64,000 nucleotides of DNA from JAJYKN01 sp035516155 (GCA_035516155.1 DATJAP010000032.1:60107-124106), one strand, 5' to 3'; positions 17,643-26,442 are shown, counted from the stretch's first letter. Notes: generated from the sequence alone by a model not told the origin. Translations and numbers: made by a program.

Positions 17643-18896
17643 ATGCCGCAGGGCGGTCTCGAACAACGAAAAGGAATTTTAATTTTTCTTGTTGCACTCT
17701 TGCTCGCCGCCATGATATGCATAGGTGTCGCAGCTGGGTTTTTCATTGCCAGGGGCGAACGGATGCATTTTATCCTCTCCTTTGTTCTTCTGCCGCTCGG
17801 TCCGTTCTTCGCTTATGTACTGTACAAAAAGACAATTCTCCCTTCCTATCGCAGCCTGGAGGACACAAACCTGGAACTCCATTTAAAGCAGGAAGAACTC
17901 CTGGATATCAAGGATGACTTGTTTATAAAGTTTCTCGGCGTGTATGATGTAAACTTCGCGGCAAATTCTCCGAGATTATTCTCAGACCGGTTGACGGATG
18001 TCGCCGATATCACGGCGAGGGTCATGGAAGCCGATGCCTGCTTCATCTTACTCTACGACCGGAAAAAAGACGATCTCGTGATTTCTGCCTCGAACGGCAT
18101 TCAGGAAGGCGCAATAGGAAAGGTTCGCATCCCTCTCGGCGAAGGTATCGAGGGATGGGTTGGACGACGTCTCGAACCGCTCATGTTAAAAGATTATCGC
18201 GCTGATTCACGGTTCCGCGAAATCGCTGGTTTTTCGCTCACCGGGTATGTGTCCGTCTATTGTGTTCCTCTCTATGTATATTCGAACGGCGCCCTTGTCG
18301 GAGTCATGGAGGTGTATTACGGGAGGGCGAAAACATTTTCCGACGAGGAGATTAATTTCTTCACGACACTGTCGGGGATACTTGCAACGACAATTCAGAA
18401 CGAACAGATGCAGTCGGAAATGCGAAAGATGAATATCGAACTCGAACAGTGGGTCGCCGAAAAAACCGAGGAACTCCGCGCATCGGAGGAGCGTTACCGG
18501 ACGCTGGTTGAGAATGCCTGCGAGTCGATCTTCCTACTTGCTGGTAATGGAGATATTCTCTTTGCAAATGAACAGGCCGAGAAACTGACGAAATATGCGA
18601 AGTACGACCTCGTACACAAAAATCTCTTTGAATTTTTTGTCGGCCCTGAAAATCCGCGAGAAATTCTCTTGGATGTTACCAAGGGGCATCATACAGTGAG
18701 ACAAGGGGAACTCAGCCGTGCTGACGGCAGTGTCGTGCCTGTTGAGGTGAGTGGCGTGGGTCTTTCGCTTATGGGGAAGCGATTCATTCAGGCTGTTGTT
18801 CGAGATGTCTCCGATCAGGCTCGTCTCGAGCAACTTCTCCTTAAAAAAGAACAGGAAATAGCCAACCTGAAGGCGCGGCTACACACCGGCGGTTAA
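17643..18896 (+). CDS. Membrane GAF-PAS sensor protein without an output domain
   Basis: The 417-aa product has two N-terminal transmembrane helices (about residues 11-35 and 40-60), a coiled coil (SLEDTNLELHLKQEELLDIK), a GAF domain (about 110-260, with DACFILLYDRKKDDLVISASNG and GEGIEGWVGRR), a second coiled coil and a PAS domain (about 280-400, SEERYRTLVENACESIFLLAGNGDILFANEQAEKL). It ends in a short coiled tail. No histidine kinase, GGDEF, EAL or phosphatase domain follows. GGAGG lies 3 bases before the ATG. It starts 40 bases after cbiO. It may signal through a partner or be the sensing half of a split system. Confidence 0.8.
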   Translation: MPQGGLEQRKGILIFLVALLLAAMICIGVAAGFFIARGERMHFILSFVLLPLGPFFAYVLYKKTILPSYRSLEDTNLELHLKQEELLDIKDDLFIKFLGVYDVNFAANSPRLFSDRLTDVADITARVMEADACFILLYDRKKDDLVISASNGIQEGAIGKVRIPLGEGIEGWVGRRLEPLMLKDYRADSRFREIAGFSLTGYVSVYCVPLYVYSNGALVGVMEVYYGRAKTFSDEEINFFTTLSGILATTIQNEQMQSEMRKMNIELEQWVAEKTEELRASEERYRTLVENACESIFLLAGNGDILFANEQAEKLTKYAKYDLVHKNLFEFFVGPENPREILLDVTKGHHTVRQGELSRADGSVVPVEVSGVGLSLMGKRFIQAVVRDVSDQARLEQLLLKKEQEIANLKARLHTGG

Positions 18897-18933
18897 TACG
18901 TCGACCCTCATTTTCTTCTGGTATTTTTTTACC

Positions 18934-18962
18934 TTTACAGAAACCTGAACATATGGTATAAA
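18934..18962 (+). promoter_or_regulatory. Probable sigma-70 promoter for the lptC operon
   Basis: TTTACA (18934-18939), a 17-base spacer and TATAAA (18957-18962). The predicted start near 18969 falls at the left arm of the hairpin at 18967-18998, so the messenger would begin with that stem-loop. Confidence 0.55.
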
Positions 18963-18966
18963 TTAT

Positions 18967-18998
18967 GCATATGGCGGCCTGCTTCGGCCGCCATATGC
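18967..18998 (+). promoter_or_regulatory. Perfect 13-bp hairpin at the predicted 5' end of the lptC messenger
   Basis: GCATATGGCGGCC (18967-18979), the loop TGCTTC, and its exact complement GGCCGCCATATGC (18986-18998). No T-run follows, so it is a poor rho-independent terminator for the gene upstream. It ends 4 bases before the lptC ATG at 19003, and lptC lacks a recognisable Shine-Dalgarno site. Confidence 0.7.
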
Positions 18999-19002
18999 TC
19001 TT

Positions 19003-19578
19003 ATGACTATGAAGGTGAACAGAACGCTTGTCAAACTCCTTCTGATATTTCTGATTTTCGGAGTGAGTGTTTATAGTGGTTATCAACTCATCCGGGAAAC
19101 GAAGGAAATCACTATCCCGTCTTTGTTGCCACCGAAGCCCGGTGTTCGTTTGCTGATGAGTATGGAGGGATTCAGATTTGCGCAATCGGAAAGCGGGGTC
19201 ATTTCCTGGAGCATGAACGCAAGGAATGCTGAACTTTTTGAAAACAAGGAAGCTCAGCTTAATGATGTGGAGATCGACTTCAAGAATCCCAATGGCAAAG
19301 AGGCAACGCTGTTCGGGGATAATGGCACCATGGACACAACGAGCGGAAATGCATCCATCCGTCGTGTATCGCAGGATGTCAGGATTGCCACGACCGATGA
19401 TTATCTGCTGACCACCAGTTCGCTTTTCTGGAAAGCCGGGGAACGGCTCGTCTGGACCCCCGACCCATTTAAATTGCTGGGAATCAAGATCTATCTCGAG
19501 GGAGTTGGCATCACAGCGAATGTCGATTTGCATACCGTCAAGGTGAAGGACAATGTCAAGGCCGTACTTCAGGAATAG
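19003..19578 (+). CDS. lptC: LPS export protein LptC
   Basis: LptC is the bitopic inner-membrane protein that takes lipopolysaccharide from LptBFG and passes it to LptA in the periplasm. The 191-aa product has one N-terminal transmembrane helix (LVKLLLIFLIFGVSVYSGYQ) and an OstA-like beta-jellyroll with repeated short strands (ARNAELFENKEAQLNDVEIDF, TMDTTSGNASIRRVSQDVRI, LLTTSSLFWKAGERLVWTPD). Two ATGs (19003 and 19009) compete, and neither has a ribosome binding site; a strong hairpin stands just before them. The gene overlaps lptA by 26 bases. Confidence 0.85.
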   Translation: MTMKVNRTLVKLLLIFLIFGVSVYSGYQLIRETKEITIPSLLPPKPGVRLLMSMEGFRFAQSESGVISWSMNARNAELFENKEAQLNDVEIDFKNPNGKEATLFGDNGTMDTTSGNASIRRVSQDVRIATTDDYLLTTSSLFWKAGERLVWTPDPFKLLGIKIYLEGVGITANVDLHTVKVKDNVKAVLQE

Positions 19579-20059
19579 CCTGCTTATGCTGGTCGCTGTC
19601 GTTCTTACGGCCGCTGCGTCGCCGAAGAAAGCCACACAGGAGCCTATGGTTATAACTTCCAACCGCATGGAAGCGGAGCAACTCGGGGAAAAGGTGACGT
19701 TTACCGGGAATGTGACGCTCAAAAAAGAAAATATGACGCTGCAGTCCGACTCTATGATCGTGTACTATGATGCCGGTACAAAGGATATGAAAGAAATAGA
19801 GGCGCAGGGCAACGTCATCGTTCGGAAGGATGGGAGGACTGCGCTCGCGGACAAGGCAGTCTATTACAGTCGCGAAGAGAAAATTGTCCTGACCGGTGAC
19901 GCGCGGATCATCGAGAACGACAATGAACTCGGCGGTAAAAAAATTACCCTGTTCATGCGAAACGACCACAGTATTGTGGAGGGCGGCACGGTCTTGTTCT
20001 ATCAGGACAAGACGGATAAAAAAATAGGAAGACCGGAAGATGGGACAAAGCAGAAGTAA
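19553..20059 (+). CDS. lptA: LPS transport periplasmic bridge protein LptA
   Basis: LptA forms the periplasmic bridge between LptC and LptD. The 168-aa protein has a signal peptide (SLLMLVAVVLTAAAS) and an OstA domain: PMVITSNRMEAEQLGEKVTFTGNVTLKKENMTLQSDSM, then IEAQGNVIVRKDGRTALADKAVYYSREEKIVLTGDARI. The start lies inside lptC in another frame, after AAGGA, which suggests coupled translation. It is 14 bases from lptB. Confidence 0.92.
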   Translation: MSRPYFRNSLLMLVAVVLTAAASPKKATQEPMVITSNRMEAEQLGEKVTFTGNVTLKKENMTLQSDSMIVYYDAGTKDMKEIEAQGNVIVRKDGRTALADKAVYYSREEKIVLTGDARIIENDNELGGKKITLFMRNDHSIVEGGTVLFYQDKTDKKIGRPEDGTKQK

Positions 20060-20073
20060 CCGAAAAGGATCGC

Positions 20074-20796
20074 ATGCAGGCGCTTGAAGCGAAACGGCTG
20101 GAAAAGAGCTACCGTGGCAGAAAAATTGTTCGCGGAGTCAGTTTACAGGTAAGGCAGGGGGAGGTCGTCGGACTTCTCGGGCCGAACGGCGCAGGCAAAA
20201 CCACGACATTTTACATGGTTGTCGGACTCGTAAGACCAGACCAGGGCAGGGTCCTTCTCGAAGGCGCGGATATCACGAAAATGCCAATGTATCTGCGCGC
20301 GAAAAACGGTATCGGCTATCTGCCGCAGGAGCCGTCGGTCTTCAGAAAGCTGACCGTCGCCCAGAATCTCATGGCTATTCTTGAGACCATGAGCCTCTCG
20401 TCGGCAGAGAGAAGAGAGCGCCGAGATGAATTGCTTGAGGAACTGGGGATAGCGCATTTGGCTGACAGCATGGCGTATACACTCTCAGGAGGAGAGCGCC
20501 GGCGGGTCGAGATCGCCCGGGCGCTTACGCTGTCGCCGAAATTCATCCTTCTCGATGAGCCGTTCGCGGGTATCGATCCCCTGGCCGTACAAGATATACA
20601 GGGGATCATCTCTTTTCTCAAAGGAAAGGGGATCGGTATTTTAATCACCGACCACAATGTTCGCGAGACCCTCGCAATCACCGACCGCGCGTATATCATC
20701 AGCGACGGGAAGATCATCGAAGCAGGAACCGCGGAGGAAATCACGGCAAGCCCCCGGGTACGGCAATTCTATTTGGGTGAAACGTTTCGGTTATAA
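20074..20796 (+). CDS. lptB: LPS export ATPase LptB
   Basis: LptB is the ATPase of the LptBFGC complex that extracts LPS from the inner membrane. The 240-aa product has Walker A GPNGAGKTT, the family's GIGYLPQEPSVFRKLTV (Q-loop region), signature LSGGERRR, Walker B FILLDEPFAGIDP and the H-loop ITDHNVRETL. lptF and lptG are not in the window, as in many genomes where they are elsewhere. AAAAGGA precedes the ATG. rpoN follows after 114 bases, a widespread lptB-rpoN arrangement. Confidence 0.95.
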   Translation: MQALEAKRLEKSYRGRKIVRGVSLQVRQGEVVGLLGPNGAGKTTTFYMVVGLVRPDQGRVLLEGADITKMPMYLRAKNGIGYLPQEPSVFRKLTVAQNLMAILETMSLSSAERRERRDELLEELGIAHLADSMAYTLSGGERRRVEIARALTLSPKFILLDEPFAGIDPLAVQDIQGIISFLKGKGIGILITDHNVRETLAITDRAYIISDGKIIEAGTAEEITASPRVRQFYLGETFRL

Positions 20797-20910
20797 TAAA
20801 AAGAGAGGCAAAGTCAGAAACCAGGTGACGGAGGCCGTGAGACTGCAAAGAGGCACAATGCCTTTCTTCCCGTCCCTGATAACTGACACGCAAAGACGGT
20901 TTAATTAATT

Positions 20911-22380
20911 ATGGAAGCCCGGCTTGAACTAAAACTTTCCCAGAAACTTATTATGACGCCGCAGCTGCAGCAGGCGATCAAATTGCTCCAGTTATCGCGG
21001 CTTGAACTGGTTCAATCGGTTTCTCAGGAGCTTATCGAAAACCCCGTTCTTGAGGAAGTAACTTCGGAAACTGCTGAAGATTCGCCGGAAAGTGACGAGG
21101 CCTCGGCCCCCGAAACGACGCAGACAGCGGAATCCGCTGCTGAGACCCCGCCCGAGCAGGAGCGGGCGGAAGAACTCAAGAGCGATCTTGAACTCGGCCC
21201 CCAATGGGATGAATATATGAACGAACTTGGGGACGGCCGGGACTATGGGATTGCCGAAGCCGATGATAAAGAACTCCCGTCCTACGATCAGACGCTGACG
21301 AGACTCCCGTCGCTGAACGACCATCTGCAGTGGCAGCTTCACTTGTCGACATCGGACGCCGGCATTGTGAAGGCGGGAGAGTGGATCATCGGGAACCTGG
21401 ACGATGATGGGTATCTCCGCGCTACGCTTGAAGAACTCTCGCAGCAGTCAGATATTCCTTATGCGATCATGGAACAGGCGCATGACCTTATCCGCGGGTT
21501 CGACCCCGCCGGCGTGGGGGCGCGCGATCTTCGGGAGTGCCTGCTGATTCAGGCAAGGCAACTGGATCTGCAAGGAACGCTCGTTGAAAAGATCATTGCA
21601 GCGCATCTTCCCGATCTGGAAAAGAGAAAATATGCAAACATCGCAAAAACCTTGAACGTTACCCCGCAGGAAGTAATGGAGGCGTCGCAGATCATCATCC
21701 ACGAGCTAGAACCGAAACCGGGTCGACCATTCCTTGCAGCCGATACGAACTACGTGGTGCCCGATGTTTATGTAATCAAGATCGAAGACAGATATGCAGT
21801 GCAACTCAATGAGGAAGGACTTCCGAGGGTGCGGATCAACTCCTACTACCGGAAACTGCTGCACGCCAAGGAAAATATTGACAAGGTAACCAAAGAATAC
21901 GTGGAGGAGCGTCTCCGCTCGGCACAATGGCTTATCAAAGGAATGGAGCAGAGGAACAAAACGATTTACCGGGTCGCCGAGAGCATTGTGAAATTTCAGC
22001 GGGACTTTCTGGATAACGGCATCTCGCAGCTGAAACCGATGGTTCTCAAGGACGTTGCGGAGGATATTAGCATGCACGAATCGACGATCAGCCGCGTCAC
22101 CACGAACAAGTACATGCACACCCCCCAGGGTATTTTCTCGATGAAGTACTTTTTCACGACGGGATTTGCAGCCGGTACGGGAGCCGAAGTGTCTTCGCTT
22201 ACTGTCAAGGATACCATTCAAAAAATGATTCGGGAGGAAGACCCCTCATCGCCCTTGAAAGACCAGCAGATCGTCGATGCATTGAAAGCCCGAGGTGTCG
22301 ATATAGCGCGCAGGACCGTGGCCAAGTATCGTGAAGAGTTAAGGATTCCACCGACCAGTGTGAGAAAAAGGATCGGATGA
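20911..22380 (+). CDS. rpoN: RNA polymerase sigma-54 factor
   Basis: RpoN directs RNA polymerase to -24/-12 promoters that need an AAA+ activator. The 489-aa protein has the glutamine-rich region I (LSQKLIMTPQLQQAIKLLQLSRLELVQ), an acidic region II (about 48-100), the core-binding region with repeated LQWQLH and GNLDDDGYL elements, the helix-turn-helix (DVAEDISMHESTISRVTTNKYM) and the RpoN box ARRTVAKYRE near the end. An NtrC-type activator (59.1 kb) and a matching promoter (63.55 kb) lie in the same window. The ATG has no strong ribosome binding site. Confidence 0.96.
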   Translation: MEARLELKLSQKLIMTPQLQQAIKLLQLSRLELVQSVSQELIENPVLEEVTSETAEDSPESDEASAPETTQTAESAAETPPEQERAEELKSDLELGPQWDEYMNELGDGRDYGIAEADDKELPSYDQTLTRLPSLNDHLQWQLHLSTSDAGIVKAGEWIIGNLDDDGYLRATLEELSQQSDIPYAIMEQAHDLIRGFDPAGVGARDLRECLLIQARQLDLQGTLVEKIIAAHLPDLEKRKYANIAKTLNVTPQEVMEASQIIIHELEPKPGRPFLAADTNYVVPDVYVIKIEDRYAVQLNEEGLPRVRINSYYRKLLHAKENIDKVTKEYVEERLRSAQWLIKGMEQRNKTIYRVAESIVKFQRDFLDNGISQLKPMVLKDVAEDISMHESTISRVTTNKYMHTPQGIFSMKYFFTTGFAAGTGAEVSSLTVKDTIQKMIREEDPSSPLKDQQIVDALKARGVDIARRTVAKYREELRIPPTSVRKRIG

Positions 22381-22589
22381 GGCTCGGGCGGAACTGCACA
22401 GCGGCCGTCGTCCCGTAAGCTTCGGTGCCGCAGGGTTGGAACCGAATTCGGAATCCGAAAGTCCTGAAGGTCGCACAGGGTTGTTGACTGAAGGGGGGCT
22501 GCGACTTCTCGAGGCGGATAGCACTATCCCCTTCTGAAAAAAACTGTTTTTTCAACAGATCATGATCATCTGAGAGCAAGGAGGCTCCA

Positions 22590-23120
22590 ATGCAGGTAAG
22601 TGTTATCGGAAGGCACATTGAGGTCACAGAAGCGCTCAAGCAGTATGCTACGGAAAAATTCAACCGCTTGGAAAAATATCTTCCAAAGGCGCTGGAAGTC
22701 GTTATTACCCTTTCGGTCGTAAAAAAAGTTCACCACATCGCTGAGGCGGTTATTAAATCGAATGGTGTGCTGATCCAGGCGTCTGAGGAAACCGAGGAGA
22801 TGTATTCGGCTATCGATCTTTTGATCGAGAAAATCGAAAGGCGCGTCAGGCGGTACAAGGAAAAGCTCGTTGATCATAAACATCATGGCGGCAGGGCCGA
22901 GGCTTCGGAGGCTTTGGCATCCCATCCAGGCGACCGCATACCGCAAATCATTAAAACCAAGCGCTTTGACCTCAAACCCATGCTGCCCGAGGAAGCAGTT
23001 ATGCAGATGGAACTTTTGGATAAGGATTTCTTTATTTTTGCCAATGCAGGCAGCGGCCAGGTAAATGTTATTTATAAGCGAAAAGACGGCAACGTAGGGC
23101 TCATTGAGCCTGCAAGGTAA
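22590..23120 (+). CDS. hpf: Ribosome hibernation promoting factor, long form
   Basis: HPF dimerises 70S ribosomes into inactive 100S particles. The 176-aa product is the long form: an N-terminal ribosome-binding domain (MQVSVIGRHIEVTEALKQYATEKFNRLEKYL) and a C-terminal dimerisation domain (IIKTKRFDLKPMLPEEAVMQMELLDKDFFIFANAGSGQVNVIYKRKDGNVGLIEP). AAGGAGG lies 5 bases before the ATG. The order rpoN-hpf-ptsN is conserved across many Gram-negative bacteria. Confidence 0.95.
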   Translation: MQVSVIGRHIEVTEALKQYATEKFNRLEKYLPKALEVVITLSVVKKVHHIAEAVIKSNGVLIQASEETEEMYSAIDLLIEKIERRVRRYKEKLVDHKHHGGRAEASEALASHPGDRIPQIIKTKRFDLKPMLPEEAVMQMELLDKDFFIFANAGSGQVNVIYKRKDGNVGLIEPAR

Positions 23121-23138
23121 CCGGGCGGAAGCATCGAG

Positions 23139-23624
23139 ATGGCAACGATTAAGGATCTTTTACAGAATGACCTGATCATCGAAAACCTGGCGGCTACGGA
23201 CAAAAATGGGGTACTTCGAGAGTTCGCGCGGCTGCTGAAGGAAAAAGGAAAAATCGAGGACGAAGAGAATCTTGTCCGTGTACTGACGGAACGGGAGGCT
23301 CTTGGCAGCACCGGCATTGGTGACGGCGTTGCCATCCCACACGGAAAATTGGGCAGCTTATCGGAAATAATTGTTGCCTTCGGCAGGTCAATGTATGGGG
23401 TTGAGTATCAGTCTCTTGATGCAAAACCTGTTTTTCTCTTTTTCCTTCTCGTAACGCCTGATGACAAACCCGGGGACCATTTAAAGACCCTTGCGCGGAT
23501 ATCCCGGATTCTCAAAAACTCCGCGCTGCGGACCAGCCTGAGGCAGGCTCCCGGGCGGCAGGAGATGCGGATACTCCTATTCGAAGAAGACAGCAAATAT
23601 CCTCAACCAGTGCCGCAGAAATGA
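23139..23624 (+). CDS. ptsN: PTS fructose/nitrogen-type EIIA (PtsN-like)
   Basis: The 161-aa protein is an EIIA of the fructose-mannitol class, with the phosphorylated histidine in GVAIPHGKLG (near residue 68) and the conserved TEREALGSTGIGDG before it. In PTS-Ntr systems this protein regulates rather than transports. Its place after rpoN and hpf, with no attached EIIB or EIIC, supports that. No PtsP or NPr is visible, so phosphate probably comes from the HPr and enzyme I encoded at 28-30 kb. Its last 4 bases overlap hprK. Confidence 0.9.
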   Translation: MATIKDLLQNDLIIENLAATDKNGVLREFARLLKEKGKIEDEENLVRVLTEREALGSTGIGDGVAIPHGKLGSLSEIIVAFGRSMYGVEYQSLDAKPVFLFFLLVTPDDKPGDHLKTLARISRILKNSALRTSLRQAPGRQEMRILLFEEDSKYPQPVPQK

Positions 23625-24505
23625 ATGTAACCGTCGGAAATCTGGCCGAAGTCGCAAAGGTTCTTGCGGGTCGCTCAGGTCTTGGGAGACGGATACACTC
23701 TCCGCAGGTGACCTCTCCGGATTTGGGCTCACTGACGATGGGGCGCGCGCACATATCGGGCGTACTGCATATCCGTCCAAGCCAGTTAGCCTATCTTTGC
23801 TCACTCCCTCCCAAAGACCGCATCGGCGTCGTTCGTGCCCTGATAAAGTTGAAGCCCGCATGCCTGCTGCTCACGGGCGGGAGGATCTGCCGGGAACTGC
23901 TCGAGAGGTCAGAGTTCGCCCATATCCCTGTCCTGAAGAGCACAAAGCTGACGCAATTGTCGCGCCTGCTTGCAGACCGGCTGGCTCCCCATATAAGCCT
24001 GCACGGCGTCCTGGTTCAGATCTTTGGTCTCGGCACGTTGATCATAGGCGAGAGTGCCGTCGGCAAAAGCGAAGCCGCCCTCGATCTCGTTTTGCGGGGC
24101 CATAAGCTGACTGCCGACGATATGGTCATCATCGAGAAGACCGACGGGGAAATCAACGGGAAACCGACCGAGATGGGGGTGGACCTGCTGCAGATCCGAG
24201 GATTGGGAATCATCGATGTGCGGGCTCTGTATGGGGAGTCCGCTACCGTGAGTTCTTCGCGTGTGGGGCTGGTGGTGGAGCTGGAAGAGTGGAAGAAAGG
24301 GCATCAGTACAGTTTGGTAGGACTGCGTGAGCGTCGGTATCGCCTGCTCGGCGTCAATCTGCCCTACCTCAAGCTTCCGGTAAAACCGGGGCGGAACATG
24401 GCCACACTCATCGAAGTGGCAGCCAGAAATCAGATGCTCAAGAACCGGGGGATATTTACCGCGAGGGATTTGAATAAGCGGCTTCTTAAGAGGCTTTCGG
24501 GATGA
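23621..24505 (+). CDS. hprK: HPr kinase/phosphorylase
   Basis: HprK phosphorylates and dephosphorylates HPr on Ser46. The 294-aa protein has an N-terminal domain (VTSPDLGSLTMGRAHISGVLHI...KDRIGVVRALI), and a C-terminal kinase domain with P-loop GESAVGKSE, HKLTADDMV and the family signature LQIRGLGIIDVRALYGE. It is slightly shorter than the usual 310-320 aa. The start overlaps ptsN (ATGA) and the end overlaps rapZ (ATGA), so the three are translated together. The target Ser46 is present in the HPr at 28.0 kb. Confidence 0.95.
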   Translation: MNVTVGNLAEVAKVLAGRSGLGRRIHSPQVTSPDLGSLTMGRAHISGVLHIRPSQLAYLCSLPPKDRIGVVRALIKLKPACLLLTGGRICRELLERSEFAHIPVLKSTKLTQLSRLLADRLAPHISLHGVLVQIFGLGTLIIGESAVGKSEAALDLVLRGHKLTADDMVIIEKTDGEINGKPTEMGVDLLQIRGLGIIDVRALYGESATVSSSRVGLVVELEEWKKGHQYSLVGLRERRYRLLGVNLPYLKLPVKPGRNMATLIEVAARNQMLKNRGIFTARDLNKRLLKRLSG

Positions 24506-25371
24506 AACAAACGCACATGATTGTGGTGACCGGACTTTCGGGTTCAGGCCGGAGTGCTGCGCTGAAGGCGTTTGAGGATATCGGTTTTTATTGTGTCGAC
24601 AATCTTCCTCTTATGCTGCTTCCCGCATTTGTGGACTTTGCCTCTCACTCGGAGCAGGCGTCACGGTCGGCAATCGGCATCGATGTCAGGGAAAAGGGTT
24701 TCCCTGAACGGTTTCCCGCTCTCTACGGACAGTTGAAGTCCGGCGGCCGGGGCATCACTATCGAACTTTTATTTTTAGATGCGTCGGATCAGACAATTGT
24801 GCGGAGGTTCAGCGAGACGAGGCGGCCACATCCGCTTGCGCGCGGAAGAACTCCTCTCCTCGAGGGGATCAGGGAAGAACGCGTCGAACTCTCCGAGGTC
24901 CGGAAACTAGCCGACCGGATCATTGAAACGTCGGACTACACGGTCCACGATTTGAGACAGACGATAGAACGCGAATACTCTGCCGGCGATGCAAGCAGAC
25001 CGATGTTGATTACTCTCGTTACGTTCGGTTATAAGTACGGCGTTCCCTATGATCTTGACCTTCTCTTTGATTTGCGTTTTTTGCCAAACCCGCATTTCGT
25101 TCCTCTCCTGAGGCCTTTAACGGGGGAGGATGCACGCGTCAGGGAGTATATCATGGAGCGACCGGATTCCGTGGAATTCCTCGCGAAATTGCGAGATTTT
25201 CTCGAATATCTTCTCCCGCGTTATCGGAGTGAGGGAAAGAGCTACCTTACAATCGGGTTCGGTTGCACCGGCGGGAGGCATCGATCCGTCGGGTTTGCGC
25301 TACTGGTTGCGGATTGTCTCAGGCAAAGCGGCTACGAAGTGAACATCAAACATCGGGACATAGGCATCTGA
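24502..25371 (+). CDS. rapZ: RNase adapter / nucleotide-binding protein RapZ
   Basis: RapZ (YvcJ/YhbJ) binds nucleotides and, in Escherichia coli, guides small-RNA decay that controls glucosamine-6-phosphate synthase. The 289-aa product has the P-loop region GLSGSGRSAALKAFEDIGFYCVDNLP, the FLDASDQTIVRRFSETRRPHPL motif, and the C-terminal domain with FGCTGGRHRSV. The P-loop lysine normally seen before Ser is Arg here (bases encode Gly-Arg-Ser). It overlaps hprK by 4 bases and closes the rpoN-hpf-ptsN-hprK-rapZ run before the sugar-type PTS genes. Confidence 0.95.
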   Translation: MKQTHMIVVTGLSGSGRSAALKAFEDIGFYCVDNLPLMLLPAFVDFASHSEQASRSAIGIDVREKGFPERFPALYGQLKSGGRGITIELLFLDASDQTIVRRFSETRRPHPLARGRTPLLEGIREERVELSEVRKLADRIIETSDYTVHDLRQTIEREYSAGDASRPMLITLVTFGYKYGVPYDLDLLFDLRFLPNPHFVPLLRPLTGEDARVREYIMERPDSVEFLAKLRDFLEYLLPRYRSEGKSYLTIGFGCTGGRHRSVGFALLVADCLRQSGYEVNIKHRDIGI

Positions 25372-25542
25372 AAAGAATTGGAAATCTAATGAGTCTGATG
25401 GGTTTATGGCGTTCATAAAGTCCGGAGAACAGAACGTCTGCGATCCTGCAACTTTGTTGAATCTATTGATTCTTCGAACTTCATAGACTCCATGTGCTTG
25501 ATGAACTCGAAGAACGCTTCAGACGCAAAAGGAGATGCGGAA

Positions 25543-25944
25543 ATGATCGGATTGGTGGTAGTTTGTCATGAGGATATGGGCACTGAACTGATCAAGGCGG
25601 CTGAGATGATCGTCGGGAAGATAGATGCCGTGGCGGCAATCAGTGTAAAACAGGACAGCGCTCCGGAAACGCTCAGGGATCAGATCCAGGCCGCCATTAA
25701 GAAGGTGGACCGGAAAAAGGGCGTCATGCTCTTCACCGACATGTTCGGCGGTACTCCATCCAACATCGCTCTTGCGTTCCTTGGAGAGACCATTGAAGTT
25801 GTAACAGGCGTCAATCTGTCCATGCTGATCAAGTTCGCGAACCACCGTGACGAAAAACCTCTTCCGGAGCTTGCCAAGCTTGTGCAAGAGGCCGCCCAGA
25901 AGAGTATCGTGATTGCGAGCCAGATGCTGAAAGGGAATAAATAA
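25543..25944 (+). CDS. PTS mannose-family EIIA
   Basis: The 133-aa product matches the EIIA-Man fold: MIGLVVVCHEDMGTELIKAAEMIVG carries the phosphorylated histidine (His9), and LFTDMFGGTPSNIAL is the family's second signature. It would take phosphate from HPr and pass it to the EIIB next door. The ATG at 25543 follows AAGGAG by about 9 bases; an earlier frame start at 25492 gives a non-homologous tail. It is separated by 6 bases from the EIIB gene. The sugar is unknown. Confidence 0.92.
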   Translation: MIGLVVVCHEDMGTELIKAAEMIVGKIDAVAAISVKQDSAPETLRDQIQAAIKKVDRKKGVMLFTDMFGGTPSNIALAFLGETIEVVTGVNLSMLIKFANHRDEKPLPELAKLVQEAAQKSIVIASQMLKGNK

Positions 25945-25950
25945 ACTGCT

Positions 25951-26442
25951 ATGATTGTTTTTATCCGGATAGACGACCGCCTTATTCATGGACAGGTTGT
26001 GGAAGGATGGGTAAACTATCTGAAGGCGTCCTGCCTCCTCGTTGCCGACGATGCCGTCGCTTCGAACTCGCTTCAGCGTTCTATCATGGAGTTGGCAGTC
26101 CCCCAAGGGCTGAAAGTGATGATCGGATCGGTGGAGGAAATTTGCGGGCGGTTGCGGACCCCGGCGCTGGATACCGAACGGGTCATATTGCTGTTCTCCA
26201 ACCCCGTCGACGTACTGAGAGCGATCAAGGCCGGGATGGATTGCCCCTCTTTAAATGTCGGCGGAATGCACTTCACACCGGGCAAGCGAAAGCTTATGGA
26301 AGTACTTGCGGTGAATGAGGGGGATTTGGAAGCGCTCAGAGAAATCTCCGGCAAGGGAGTTAAAATCGATATTCAGACAGTGCCGACGCAGCGTCCGATT
26401 CCACTCGGAAAAATTCTAGATGCCTGCGCGATAAAGAAATAA
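25951..26442 (+). CDS. PTS mannose/fructose/sorbose-family EIIB
   Basis: EIIB accepts phosphate from EIIA and passes it to the sugar bound by IIC/IID. The 163-aa protein starts MIVFIRIDDRLIHGQVVEGWV, in which His13 is the phosphorylation site, and has the family's NVGGMHFTPGKRKLMEVLAV and QTVPTQRPIPL segments. Length and motifs are complete. Its neighbours are EIIA upstream and IIC 57 bases downstream. Confidence 0.93.
   Translation: MIVFIRIDDRLIHGQVVEGWVNYLKASCLLVADDAVASNSLQRSIMELAVPQGLKVMIGSVEEICGRLRTPALDTERVILLFSNPVDVLRAIKAGMDCPSLNVGGMHFTPGKRKLMEVLAVNEGDLEALREISGKGVKIDIQTVPTQRPIPLGKILDACAIKK

Noticed and set aside
22536..22565. A/T hairpin TGAAAAAA-ACTG-TTTTTTCA between rpoN and hpf as a terminator
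   Set aside because: The stem is all A-T apart from one pair, with no GC-rich part, and hpf follows at once in a conserved operon order.
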